NCBI GenBank assembly: GCA_037447655.1
Contig: JBBHKE010002529.1
Span: 1 to 64,000, forward strand
Source: Zygnema cylindricum
Lineage: Eukaryota > Streptophyta > Zygnematophyceae > Zygnematales > Zygnemataceae
Length of the DNA: 64,000 bases
Reading direction: 5' to 3'
Shown: positions 11,516-21,584 of the stretch, in pieces
Numbering within the stretch: position 1 is the stretch's first letter
Layout: each line of letters opens with the position of its first letter
The notes under the pieces: generated by a model
What the model saw: only the letters and a program-made list of their open reading frames with translations
Told to the model about the DNA's origin: nothing
Databases searched by the model: none
Program-made: the position numbers and the translations under genes

Positions 11516-11715
11516 ATTTTAAGATTTTTAGGTTAAGGTTTTAGGGTTTGATGATTTTTACGGTTTTTGGGAATATGGGAAATTAGGGTTATAAGATTTT
11601 AGCTTTTCAGGGTCTCAGCGTGTTAAGGTATAAGGGTTTATAGGGCTTATATTTTTTTAGATTTAGGTTTTTAAGGTTTCGGAAATTAGGGTTTTTTTAG
11701 GTTTTAGGATGTTCT
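11515..11715 (+). repeat. Degenerate TTTAGGG-like block
   Basis: About 200 bp of the + strand is rich in imperfect TTTAGGG-type phrases (TTTTAGGGTTTGATG, AATTAGGGTTATAAG, GTTTTAGGATG) without a fixed register. This resembles decayed interstitial telomeric sequence of the plant (Arabidopsis) type, though simple T/G-rich low complexity could mimic it. A block of the reverse-complement type follows at 12,070-12,500. Confidence 0.5.
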
Positions 11716-11881
11716 TTCCTCCCGCTAACGACAAATAAATAAAAATTTAAAAATGTGAATTGAACATCTGAAAAAAATGACGCAAAATTGAAAAAGTGAC
11801 ACGCGGAAAAGAAAAAAAGGGTGAGAATTAAAAATTTTAAACAAACTTTCTTGCGATACAAACTTCATTTAAAAAAAAAAT

Positions 11882-11889
<8 letters not shown>

Positions 11890-11953
<64 letters not shown>
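11890..11953. repeat. (TA)n microsatellite, about 32 units
   Basis: An uninterrupted TA run of about 64 bp preceded by a short CACACA. It lies between the two facing telomere-like blocks. Confidence 0.98.
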
Positions 11954-11955
<2 letters not shown>

Positions 11956-12069
11956 TAAACTTTAAGAGCATCCTTTGGCGGTAGATGCTTGCGGTTTGCT
12001 GCCCAAAAAAAAAAAAACTTTTATACCTTTAAAAAGTCTAATTAAAATAAACTAATTGAAAAACTATAG

Positions 12070-12500
12070 TGCTGCAAAAAACGTAAAACCTGCGGTTAGA
12101 AAAACCCTAAAAAACCAAAAAAAAACTCGAAATAACCTTAAATAAAATCCTATATACCCCTTTAGAAACCCTTACCCTTAAAAACTCAATATACCCTTCA
12201 AAGAAACATTATAAAAGCCTTGAAACCCTTTTTTGAAACCCTTTTATAAAACCCTTTTTTAAAAACCGTTTTTTTGGCTAAAAAACTGGACGCCTTTATC
12301 AACCCTGCAAAACCCTAAAAACCTTTCAGAATTCGAAAAGGAAAATGAAAAAAACGGACAGGAAAACCCTTAAACGTTAAACCCTCAAAACTGCAAAAAA
12401 AGCCCTGAAAAAGCCCTGAAAAAACCACTCTCAAAAACCGTAAAACGCTTTGAAAATCGTCATAAACGCCCAAAAACCGTTTAAACCCTGAAAAAACCAT
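12070..12500 (-). repeat. Degenerate CCCTAAA-like block
   Basis: About 430 bp carry repeated imperfect AAACCCTAAA, AACCCTTAAA and AAACCCTTTT phrases on the + strand, the complement of the pattern at 11,515-11,715. No constant period is seen. It could be an eroded telomeric tract or A/C-rich low complexity. Confidence 0.5.
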
Positions 12501-12683
12501 GACGAGCCCAAAAACCTTGGAGACCAGTATTTCTACCGGCTAAGTTTGAATATAATCACAAAATGTCAGAAAAGCCACTACAATTTTACAACATCCGCAA
12601 AAGACAAACATAAGGTACACCAAGTACACGCACCAAGTTAATCGTCCACGTCGGCAAAATGATAATTACTGTACTGTCCAGTA

Positions 12684-12900
12684 CACCGTGAATCGCTATT
12701 AATAATAATGTTTTTTTCGTCTCTTAAAACGTCTTTTTTCCGTACACACATGTCGAATTGTGGATCTGACGGTTGCAATTTAAAGGTACGATTTTCATCT
12801 TCCGACTGGCGGTCTCAAATTGAAAATCGGACAGATGTGTACGGATAAAAAATGTTTTAACTGGCAATAGAAACATCTACACTAATAGCGGTACACGGTG
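12684..12900 (-). mobile_element. 217-bp TIR element, subfamily 1 (foldback)
   Basis: Bounded by TA on both sides (12,682-12,683 and 12,901-12,902). The left end CACCGTGAATCGCTATTA and the right end (reverse complement CACCGTGTACCGCTATTA) form terminal inverted repeats. The inverted symmetry continues inward: CCGTACACACATGTC on the left against GACAGATGTGTACGG on the right. It is a reverse-orientation relative of the elements at 56,089 and 58,087. No coding capacity. It lies about 480 bp upstream of the LRR gene start. Confidence 0.85.
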
Positions 12901-12902
12901 TA

Positions 12903-13381
12903 CTTTCCAGCTACACAAATACTGTAGGTCAGTAGCATGTACAATTGTACAGTACTAAAATAAGTACGGTCCGATCCAACCCAAACAGACCAAAGTACAG
13001 TACTGAAGTGGGTGTCAACCGTACAAAAGACAGTTGAGCCGACACCAGTTGTTTCTTCACGCGTTTGAAGGAAGATAAAATCTGCGATTGCGCCAATTGC
13101 GTGGACGTTTAAACTTTAATTGCGTAGAGACATCTACAGTCCACGTGTCTTACATACGCGACTTGTTCAGAAGATCGATGGTTAGATTCGGTTCGGCAGA
13201 TCTCTGGTCAGATTCGTTTTTCCCTGTTGGTCCTTCGCTCCTTTGAATAACAAGGAATAAACGGTTTTACGCATCCAAGATACTACTGCACATTACTGAA
13301 GTTGATTTGAAAGCGCGTCTTCTTTAGCCAAAATTGAATTAAACCAAGATTGTATCCTTGTGACGTGGCGAGTTCGTAGCC
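12903..13381 (+). promoter_or_regulatory. Upstream region of LRR gene 2
   Basis: The 480 bp before the 13,382 start codon have no other gene. Palindromic CCACGTGTC (about 13,141-13,149) is a G-box-like plant motif. No convincing TATA box is seen close to the ATG. A promoter here is inferred only from position. Confidence 0.3.
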
Positions 13382-15980
13382 ATGGCTACCACAAGGGTTA
13401 CTTTGACATTGTTCATTTTAGCATGCCACGTGGCACTTGCAATGGGAGACTACGCTGGACCCATGCCCGAGCCAGACAGTAAGTCTTCCCCTCCTTTGAC
13501 CTTCATTTCCCTTGTTTTTGGTGTGCAATCCATGTATTCACACGTGCGAAAGTTGGCTCCAATTCGATATTCTGACGCGTGTATCCGTACTGTCCGTACT
13601 TTATCCGTACATGTGCTGCAGAGTCGGCTCTGGAGGCGGTGAAGGCGGCCGTACGGAACAAGGGGAAATTCCCTGCGATCAAATGTTCTAGAGGGGGAGA
13701 CACCTGGTGGGATGTGCCCTTTAGATGCGATGATTCCGGTCGAGTGTGTTCAGTGTGAGTGATTATCGATGCGCTATTATTATGTGACAGATGTCACCCA
13801 CCTACCTCCCTCCCTCCCTCCCTCCCTCCCTCCCTCCCTCCCCCCCTCCCTCTATCTTTCCTTCTGAAATGTGTTCCACAGTGGGGTGCAGTTTTTGTCG
13901 CGATGGGCTTGGAAGCGAGGCTTGGGCCTTGGAGAGGCGTAAGGGGGGGGTGGAGGGAGACAGAGGGGGGGAGAGGGGAGGGGGAAAGAGGAACAAAGGA
14001 CTACTTAAAAAATAACTTAGATATGTCTGGAATGAAAATTTCGTCCTTTTCTTAAGAGTTTAGAGGGTGGTGAGGAGAGTGGTGCCAAGGGAGTTAGAGG
14101 GGAGAGGAAAGAGAATTTTAGTGGGAGAGTTTTTTCCCGGTGGTGGTGGAGGGAGAGATTTACCCCCTCCTCCCCCCCGCCCCCTTTCACCATCCTACCG
14201 CCCCCCCTTTTGTCTCCCCCCTCCTCCATCCCCCCCAAACACCTCCCCTCCCTTTCCCCCCCTCCCTCCCTCCCTCCCTCCTTCCCCCCTCCCCCAATAA
14301 CCTAAACATAGGGGCATTTGGGGTCGGGCTGGGGGAGAGGGAGGGAGATATTGGGGGGGGGGAGAGTGTTCGACAAAAATGAGAGGCGGTTGGAAGAAAA
14401 TCTTTAACATTTATAAATAGAGGGGCGCGGTTGGGGGAGGGGGGGGGGGGGGGGGCGTAAAAGAATATGGGGTAACTCGTTGATTGTTCATTTTCGTTTA
14501 TATGAGAGGGGAAAGCGGGTCTTGTTGGGTGAGAAAGTGGGAACTTGTTTGTCAACAAATGAAAAGCGGATGGTGAAGAGGGGGATAATGGGGAGGGGGA
14601 AAGAGAGAATATAGGGATATTGTTCAATAACCTATGCGGGTCGGCGGTGCAGAGCTCCCTTCGATCTTAGATTGGGGGGGAGCATTGCGCCAGCGATTGG
14701 GAACCTCATAAGATTGAAATACATGTGAGTGAACTGTGGGATGGGGGATGGATCTTGTTTTCTAAAAATAAACATAAGCAAACGGGAACATGCATGATTA
14801 TTGTAATAGAACAAAATAATGAAGGATGTCTTTTAATTTCGTTGGAGAAGTAGAATTGCATACTTTAAAAACGAATTTTGGTTAAACATTGGAAATATCT
14901 CCTTCTGCGACCTAAAATACCTCTTTGGATGCGAATGAAAAATAAATCAAAATTTAGTGTTATTGTAGATATTTGTGGACTGATATTCAGATTTGAGGGG
15001 GATGTAGAGGGGGGGAGAAGGAAAACATGATGGTGAGGGAGGGGGAGAGGATGCGAGAAGAGGGGGGGAGCAAGGGGGAGAGGAATAGAGAAGGGATGAG
15101 AGTGGGAAAAAAGTGGAAAGAGGGGGAAGAAAGGAGGAGACGAGGGAGGGGGAGAGGGAGAGGGAGAGGGAGAGGGAGAGGGAAAAGAAGAGCGAGAATG
15201 AGAGGGAGAGGGTGAAGGAGACAGGGAGGAGGGGGAGGAGAAAGGCAATAGGGGAGGCAAAGGGCGGTGGAGGAGGAGAGGAGGAAAAGAAAGAGGGAGA
15301 GGGAGACGGAGGAGCAGAGGGAGATTCAAAGGGGAGAGGGAGAGGGAGGGGGGAGAGAAGGGCGAGGGAAAGGAAAATGTAGAGAAAGGAAGAGAGGGAA
15401 GCATATGTGGATAGAGGGGGAGGGGGGGAACCAGGGGAAGGGGGAGGGTGGAGGGGGAGGAGGAGGGGGAGGAGGAGAGGGAGAGGGAGAGGGAGAGGGA
15501 AGGGAGAGGGAGAGGGAGAGGGAGACGAAGGGAGAGGGGGAGTGGGGGGCTGGAGAGGGAGAGGGAGTGAGAGAGAAAGAGGAAGAGGGAGAGGGAGAGG
15601 AAAAAGAGAGGGAGACGGAGTGGAAGAGGGAGAGAGAAAAAAGGGGGAGAGGGATAGGGAGATAAAAGGAAGGGCGAAGGGAGGTGGAAGCGCAGTTGGT
15701 AGAGGAGGGAATGTTTTAAATATTTTAATGCATTGTGGCATTGTGAGGGAGAGAGGGCGAGAGGTGGCGAAAGAAGGGGCAGAGGGGACGCCTATGAACA
15801 TATGCAATTGTGTGTGGAAATATTGTAATATAATATTGTTTTTTTTTTCCTTGATGTTCCCTTGATAAAAAAAATTATTATTGGTTTTGTGGATGCATAT
15901 TGTCTTAGAGCTTTATCTAACAACCAATTGAGTGGAAGCATTCCATCTTCTATCGGTCAACTGACATCCCTCCAAGAATT
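13382..15980 (+). CDS. LRR protein gene 2, N-terminal exons (partial)
   Basis: Four exons join in frame. Exon 1 is 13,382-13,478, exon 2 is 13,622-13,754, exon 3 is 14,653-14,724, and exon 4 is 15,909-15,980. All introns have GT-AG ends with good donors (GTAAGT, GTGAGT, GTGAGT, GTAAGA). Exon 1 starts with ATG in a CCATGG context and encodes a signal peptide (MATTRVTLTLFILACHVALA). Exon 2 (SALEAVKAAVRNKGKFPAIK, then GGDTWWDVPFRCDDSGRVCS) resembles the plant LRR N-terminal cap, with paired cysteines and a W-x-x-x-F-x-C-D-x-x-G-R-V pattern. Exons 3 and 4 are each 72 nt and encode one LRR: GGSIAPAIGNLIRL and NNQLSGSIPSSIGQLTSL. A secreted or membrane LRR receptor-like protein is likely. No further LRR, transmembrane or kinase exon is visible before the copia element at 17,060, so the gene is truncated or its remaining exons lie far away. 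Introns carry purine and pyrimidine tracts. Confidence 0.72.
13801..13852. repeat. (CCCT)n microsatellite in intron 2
   Basis: About 12 units of CCTC on the + strand, 47 bp after the exon 2 donor. It is followed by alternating purine and pyrimidine blocks. Confidence 0.95.
13930..14458. repeat. Alternating purine and pyrimidine blocks, intron 2
   Basis: Within the 898-bp intron 2 the strand bias flips several times: purine at about 13,940-13,995 and 14,055-14,150, pyrimidine at 14,158-14,298, and purine at 14,325-14,458. The last block ends in a run of 17 G (about 14,439-14,455). Adjacent blocks are of complementary composition and could pair. Confidence 0.85.
15000..15800. repeat. Polypurine tract, intron 3
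   Basis: An 800-bp GGGAGA-type purine tract, including clean (GAGGGA)n runs near 15,150-15,180 and 15,475-15,530. It lies between LRR exons 3 and 4 and ends about 100 bp before exon 4. Confidence 0.95.
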
Positions 15981-16014
15981 GTAAGACACATAACACTATG
16001 GTTATGTTTCACAT

Positions 16015-17055
16015 AAAAAGAGGGGTAGAGAGGAGGAAGTGGGAGGAGGACGAAGGAGAAAGAGAGGGAAATTGATAAAGAGAGGGTGAGGCGCAGAGTG
16101 AGAGAGGGGAGGAAGAGAGGGCAAGGGAAAGAGGGTTAGAGATTGAGAGAAGGAGAGAGAGAGGGAGACGGAGATGAAGAGGGGTAGGGAAAAGAAAAAG
16201 GGGAGGGGAGGTGGGGGCGGTACTTGGCCGGGTGGGGAGGATTGGAGGAGAAGAGGAGGGGGCCAAGATTGGAGAGTTGAGGAGAGAGGGAAGAGGGGGA
16301 GGGAGATGGAGAAGGAATGCGAGAGCGAGAGGGAGAGGGAGAGGAAGAGGCCGGTAGAAAGGGAGAGAGGGTGAGTGGGAGGGAGAGAGAGAAAGAGCAA
16401 GGGGGAAAGGGAAAAGGAGAGGAACAAGTAAAGGGAGAGAGGCGAGAGTCGGACATGGGGGGAGAATGTGATGGGAAGAGGGAAATTGGGAGATGGGGAA
16501 AGGGAGGGGAGAAATAGGGGTTGGGGAAGAAGGGAGAGAGCGTTGGGGATTGAGAGGCAAAAGAAAAGAGACAGGGCGAGGGAGAGCGATAGAGGTGGAG
16601 GGGAGAAGAAAGGGGGGGAGACGGAGAGGAATAGAGCTGGGAGAGAGAGTGTGGAGAAAGGGGGGAGAGAGGCTTAAGAGAGGGAGAAGAGGGGGGATAG
16701 GGGCGGGGTCAGAGGGAGAGGGAGAGGGGTAGGTGGGGAGGGGGAGGAGAAGGGAGGGGCTGAGGGCAAAAGTAAAGGCAAATGGAGAGGGAGAGGTTAG
16801 GAGAGGAAGAGGGAAATTGTAGGGGAGGGAAGGGGAAGAGATGGCTAGAAAGGGTGAGGGGAAAAGGTGGAAGAGATAGGGGAGTAGGGAGAGGGGTAGA
16901 AGGCTATCGGAGATGGGTCGGGAAAAGTAGAGGGAGAGAGAGAGGGAAAGGAAGAAGTGGCCGTGAGTGGGAGAGAAGAAAGGGGGAGAGAGGGGGAGGG
17001 CGAGAGTTGGAGAGGGAGAGAGAGTGCAGGAAAAGTAGAAACTGAAAAGGAAAAG
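16015..17055. repeat. Polypurine tract, 1.0 kb
   Basis: A GGGAGA-type purine tract starting 35 bp after the donor of exon 4 of the LRR gene. It ends at the broken left edge of copia element B, so insertion or deletion has removed whatever followed in the gene. Confidence 0.95.
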
Positions 17056-17059
17056 GTTG

Positions 17060-18830
17060 ACTTCTTCCTATGAAGTTACCTGATGTGTTCGAGAATATAG
17101 TTAATCGTATGGAAGACTGAGGAGATATGGAATTTAGTGGTAAGGATGATTCTCGTTCGGGAGAATACGATTGAGATCCGATGTGGAGGAAAGAGTGGGC
17201 TAGCCTTGGCAGCCAGGACCGATAGGAGGAACAGGGTTTCGAGAAACTTGTTGAAAACTATGGAGTGGGGGGGGCAAAAAAAATCAAATCGATGAGTTCG
17301 GACTAAGGGTTCCGAAGGGATTGTGTCATTTTTGGAGTAAACCGGGGTACTTTATGGTGGAGTGCACCCAGCTAACCAAACTTCAGTTAAAAGAGTGCCA
17401 AATCGGTGGACCTCTAAGAGGAAAGGAAAATGATCTTGTGACACCGTTACATGAGGAGGAATTCGAGGACGAGGACGATGAGCTCCTATTAGATGAGGAG
17501 TTGGAGGTAAAGTTCGAGGTCGAAATTCCTTGAAAGCAAAAATGTCTTTTCAGATGATTAAAAGATAAGGGACTTAGATTGTGGATTCGGGTACCTCCAT
17601 GCACAGGTGTAAGGACAATCATTTGTTCACTAAGATGAGAAAGATGCCCATCGTGGAGATAGAGTATAGGGATGGGAGGGTAGTCAGCAGTACTTTGGTA
17701 GGATTGGTAGATTTGAAAGTCTTTGTGGAGGGAAAGACATCCATAGTGACATTTTGTGATGTGTTGTTTATTCTAGAGATAAAAAAAAACCTCATTTCAA
17801 TGTTTATGTTAGATGATAAGGGTTTAGAGACTAGCACTAAGGAATGAACCCTTGTTGCTAGCTTTGAGGAGGAAGTTTATTTCACAGGTAAAAAGGTAGC
17901 TAAAGGATGTTTAGGCTGATTTTAAGCAATAAAAAAAAGAAACTTTACTATGCTAGTGTTTATGATATTATGTTGTGGAATAAAAGGCTTGGACATGTGC
18001 ATTAAGATAAGTTGAAAAAAATGAAAAAGATATGAATAGTGGAAGGAATTCAGTTTGGAGAAAGTGAAAACCTTAGTGACTGTAGTTGTAGTGGTTGTGC
18101 TCAAGGTAAGGCACACAGGATACCTTTCCTAAAGGAAGCCACTTATAAAGGAGACAAAGTTTTAAACTTGGCACACAGTGATATTTGTGGAACGGCCAAT
18201 GTGCCTTCACTATTGGGTAAGAGGTTTATAGTGATAATCATTGACGATTGGTCTCGCTATTCTAGAGTATTATTTGAAAAATAAATTAGTGGCCCCATAG
18301 ATTTTTTAACGAATATAGAGTGTGGAGTGAGAAACTCCATGAAACCTCCATTAAGAGAGTAAAAGTGATAATGGGAGAGAGTATACCTCCAATCAGTTTG
18401 AGGATAATTTTAGAGAAGATAAAGTGCAACATCAAAAGTAAGTCCTTGAAAATCCAGAGCAAAATGGTGTAGCCGAGAGGTTAAATAGAACACTAAGTGA
18501 TAGTGCCACGAGTATGTTCTCAAAATAAGAAGATAGGAAAAAGATTCTGGGCGGAAGCAATGAACAGTGCAAAATAGAGTTCTTACTTCGGCAGTAAAAG
18601 GCCAAACAGCTCAGGAGAGATGGACAAGCCGAAAAACCACATGTTTCACACCTAAAGGTTTTCGGTAGTCAAGTGTTCAGTCTAGACACAGATCGGTCAA
18701 ATTGGAAGTTAGATTCGAAAAGAAAACTAGGATATCTACAAGAATATGATAAAGATGTAAAATGATATAGAGTCTATGATCTCAAGAGAGAAGATATAAT
18801 CCTAGTGAATTATCTAGTGGTTATGGATTA
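17060..18830 (+). pseudogene. Copia B gag-protease-integrase
   Basis: The zinc knuckle at 17,324-17,365 reads CHFWSKPGYFMVEC. The relatives read CHFCKKPGHYMAEC, so the second Cys and the His are lost. An acidic linker follows. The protease region near 17,578 keeps VDSG-like sequence and the conserved run to VFVEGKTSIVTF (about 17,720-17,755). The integrase part holds CAQGKAHRIPF (near 18,100), AHSDICG and IIDDWSRYS (near 18,240), then breaks in multiple frames. NGVAER survives near 18,463. It would have produced capsid, protease and integrase; this copy is non-functional. Confidence 0.78.
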
Positions 18831-18834
18831 AGGG

Positions 18835-19240
18835 AATTTGAGTCAAAAATGATGGGGCTTGCTGCTAAAGCTGAAAGCAACAAAAAGACATTGCTTTGTC
18901 CACCATGGAGTCTGAGCACACGGCCTCTTTCTCTGCTCTAAAATTATTAATATGGGTTAAGTCCTTGCTTAGTGAGCTTGGTTATCCTAAAGGTTGTGTC
19001 TAGAAAAGGTTTTGTGATAATCAGGTAGCCATTGCCATTTTTGCCAATCCTCAACACTACTTTAAAGCCAAACATATTGATATTAGACTTAGCTTCGTTA
19101 AGGAGAAGGTAGAAGACAAAATATTCAGTTAAGAGTATAGACCAAATAGTGAAATGGTAGCAGATATGATGACCAAACTTGTGCCTTCTCGTAAGGTCAT
19201 TTTTTGCTAGGAGAAGTGGGTCTTAAATTGAAGAGTGACT
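18835..19240 (+). pseudogene. Copia B RNase H remnant
   Basis: Nucleotide similarity to the RNase H end of element C (34,600-34,930) is plain: STMES-like, WVKSLLSELG and NQVAIAIFANPQHYFKAKHI phrases occur in broken frames, ending at the purine-rich tract before the LTR. It abuts integrase-linker sequence directly, marking an internal deletion of the RT. Confidence 0.7.
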
Positions 19241-19255
19241 AGAAAATAAGGGGAG

Positions 19256-19405
19256 TGTAAAAATTAAAGGTTATTTTTATTATTTTATTGGTTTAAACTT
19301 GTAAAATCTAGAAATGAAACAGAGGCAGTTTGCCTCTAACTCCTTTCTTCAACTCCCACACTTATCGCAGTCAATGTAGGTTGGAGAGGGAGTTAGAGCC
19401 ATGTC
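19256..19405 (+). repeat. Copia B 3' LTR, first 150 bp
   Basis: Starts with TG right after the purine-rich tract and aligns with the start of the LTRs of C and D. It includes GAGGCAGTTTGCCTC and the conserved imperfect hairpin at 19,334-19,398. Similarity stops near 19,405. Confidence 0.75.
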
Positions 19406-19559
19406 CCGTTGGATTTAAAGAATTGTCCTTAGTAGATAGAGCTGTGAGGAGAAGTTAAGGATTTAGAATAATTTTGGTCTGTCAGTTGTAACACTAACCT
19501 TTATTAGTGTTACAGTAGCAAAATGAGTGTATTATACTTCTACAAAAACACGCGTCGAC

Positions 19560-19850
19560 ACCGGAGGACTTAGCAAGTATTTCGGACGAGCGGCGACACT
19601 AACTTACACGTGTGAATCATTAGACAAGCGGACACTTAGAATTCGACGCACAGAGTCCAAAGCACACATCTCGAAAAAATGTTATGTACTGCACAAATAT
19701 CAATCGTTGATACAAATCGAGTCTACGGACGCGATTCGAGCGAGGACCACAAGTGACTAAGACCACTGTAGAAACTCACCTGCTCTATACTTTAACACCA
19801 CAGTCGTCCGGACTTTTATGACCGACAACGAATAAGCGACAATAACATTT
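19560..19850 (+). repeat. Dispersed repeat R1, copy 1
   Basis: About 290 bp similar along the whole length to 29,168-29,450. Shared phrases include AAGTATTT(C/T)GG, GCG(G/T)CGACACTA, TTACAC(G/A)TGT, GACTTTTATGACC and GACGCGATTC. No coding capacity recognised. It lies between the truncated B LTR and element G. It may be part of another LTR or a non-autonomous element; ends were not resolved. Confidence 0.65.
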
Positions 19851-19888
19851 TTTGTACTACTTGCTATTTTGTAAATAATTGAAACGGT

Positions 19889-20834
19889 TGTTCTGTAGAT
19901 AATAAACCCACTGAAGATGGAGATGTATCTACATCCACTGAAGATGGAGATGAGGCAAGAGTAATCATCACAAAATTAAGACAAGCAAGAAGCTCACACA
20001 GCTGAATAAGAAAACATACAACTTTGAAGCACACCAAAAGAACAATTAGGCAACCAAATAACCTACAAATCTGACACAATGCAGATCATACAAAAAAGAA
20101 CACAAGTGCAAATTTACACAGAAATCAGCTCACAAATGTGAGAGAAAATCTTAGTCAAAAGATATCAAAAATCTAAAGCAAAATATGATACAACAAGTTC
20201 CTAACTTTTGAAATGCTTATGTCCTACTCTTATACAAAAAAGATGTATCTTTCTGAAGACAATCAACCTCTCACTATCCTTAACAAAGTAAGAAGGCATA
20301 TCAGCCATGATTTAATTATATCTATGAGAGTTAAAGAAGATACCTGAATATTTGAAGGTATGTGAGAGTTAAAGAAGATACCTGAATATTTGAAGGTATG
20401 TCATGCAGAATGAATGTAAACTAAGTCCTTAGTCAAACAAAACACGCCTATGAACAAAACATGGATATGTTATGTCACACTATACTGTAAAAAAACACGT
20501 TGGATAATCATGGATGAGGTCACGGCTGACCAGCATTTGTCGGCATCAAATCTTTACCGTTCATCTTTGAGGAGTTTCATCCAAGATGAAGCTTTGTGTG
20601 ACACCTCGATCTTCCGGTAAATGTGAGTCGTAGAACCGAGCCTTGCGGAGTGTCCCATCTCAGTTTGCTGACGCGTGTCTCGTTAATGTGATACACAGTG
20701 TACTCCCTCACTGTTTATTGACGTACTAATTCTAGTACATATTAAACCAAGTTTCCACACAATAAACTAAGTACCTAGAGGACACTCCCCTCACATAAGA
20801 GGCTTAGTGAGGACTAAAGCTTTAAAAAACAACA
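19889..20834 (-). repeat. Element G 3' LTR (946 bp)
   Basis: Matches the right-hand LTR over its full length. It is 72 bp longer, partly because of a 38-bp tandem duplication (about 20,324-20,400) of a GAGAGTTAAAGAAGATACC-containing unit that occurs once in the other LTR. The divergence between the two LTRs is easily visible, so the insertion is old. Confidence 0.85.
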
Positions 20835-20841
20835 CTCCCCT

Positions 20842-21480
20842 AAGCTTTAGACCCTATAACCCACTTAGACCACATGCCTCTCTGCAAAATTTTAACTTCG
20901 GTGCAGGTAAGGCTTTTGTCATCATATCTGCAAGCATTTTCTCATCGGGTAAGTAGCTAAGCTTGAGAATTCTAGCCATCACCTTTTCTCTCACAAAGTG
21001 TTACTTAATATCAATATGCTTACTTTTGAAGTGATAATTGTGATTAGAAGCAATATCAAAAGCAACTTGATTGTCACAGCAAAGGACTTGAGGACAAGAC
21101 TGCGTAAATTTTAGTTTTAGTAAATGAGATTTTACCCCAAGAAGTTCCTTCGCAACTGAGTTAGCTGCTATGTATTCGGCTTCTACGGTTGATTCACCAG
21201 TCACCTTTTGAAACTTGCTGGTCTAACAACAAGTACCATCGTCGATCTTCAAAATGAATCCAGTGGTAGAGCGTCGGCTTCGCATGTCACCATAACTGGC
21301 ATCGCTCCAGGAGCTGATTTTCACTTCATCTCCTCCGAGAGAAAGTCGGATATCTGGTGTTTCTGCAAGATATCTAAGAACTCGTTTTACTACCTCCTAA
21401 TGTGATCTTTTTGGGTCCGAAGGCTTAGGCTCAGAGCTCCAACTGCCGGTGCAATATCAGGACGCGTGCAGTTTATTAAA
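20842..21480 (-). pseudogene. Element G RNase H
   Basis: A minus-strand frame at 21,001-21,204 includes STVEAEYIAANSVAKELLG and CDNQVAFDIASN, the typical copia RNase H end with the TxxAEY and CDNxxA motifs, then the run HFKSKHIDIK. A stop and frameshifts separate it from the RT part upstream on the minus strand. Confidence 0.8.
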
Positions 21481-21584
21481 TAGACAAGACTCCCAACACC
21501 CTGTCTATAGGGAATTGTGGACATGAACTCGAACTCCATTGGTTGAATGTCATCCGCGAGTAGCATTACTCCATCTGTCTCATT

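Larger units (their letters stand above)
17060..19405 (+). mobile_element. Copia element B, lineage 1, internally deleted
   Basis: Runs from within gag to part of the 3' LTR. The left edge is cut in gag (MKLPDVFENIVNR, near 17,070). The order is zinc knuckle, protease, GAG-pre-integrase, integrase. Near 18,830 the sequence jumps from the integrase C-terminal region to RNase H, so the entire RT is missing. RNase H remains end at a purine-rich tract (AAAATAAGGGGA, 19,243-19,254). The 3' LTR starts at 19,256 (TGTAAAAATT) and is cut near 19,405. It is closely related to elements C, E and F. Defective. Confidence 0.85.

Noticed and set aside
13759-14055. 98-aa frame in intron 2 of LRR gene 2
   Set aside because: Made of the (CCCT)n repeat and purine-rich sequence between two good splice sites.
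5820-17045. Arg/Glu/Gly-rich frames in the purine tracts
   Set aside because: Same compositional artefact on the purine strand; no start context, domain or conservation signal.
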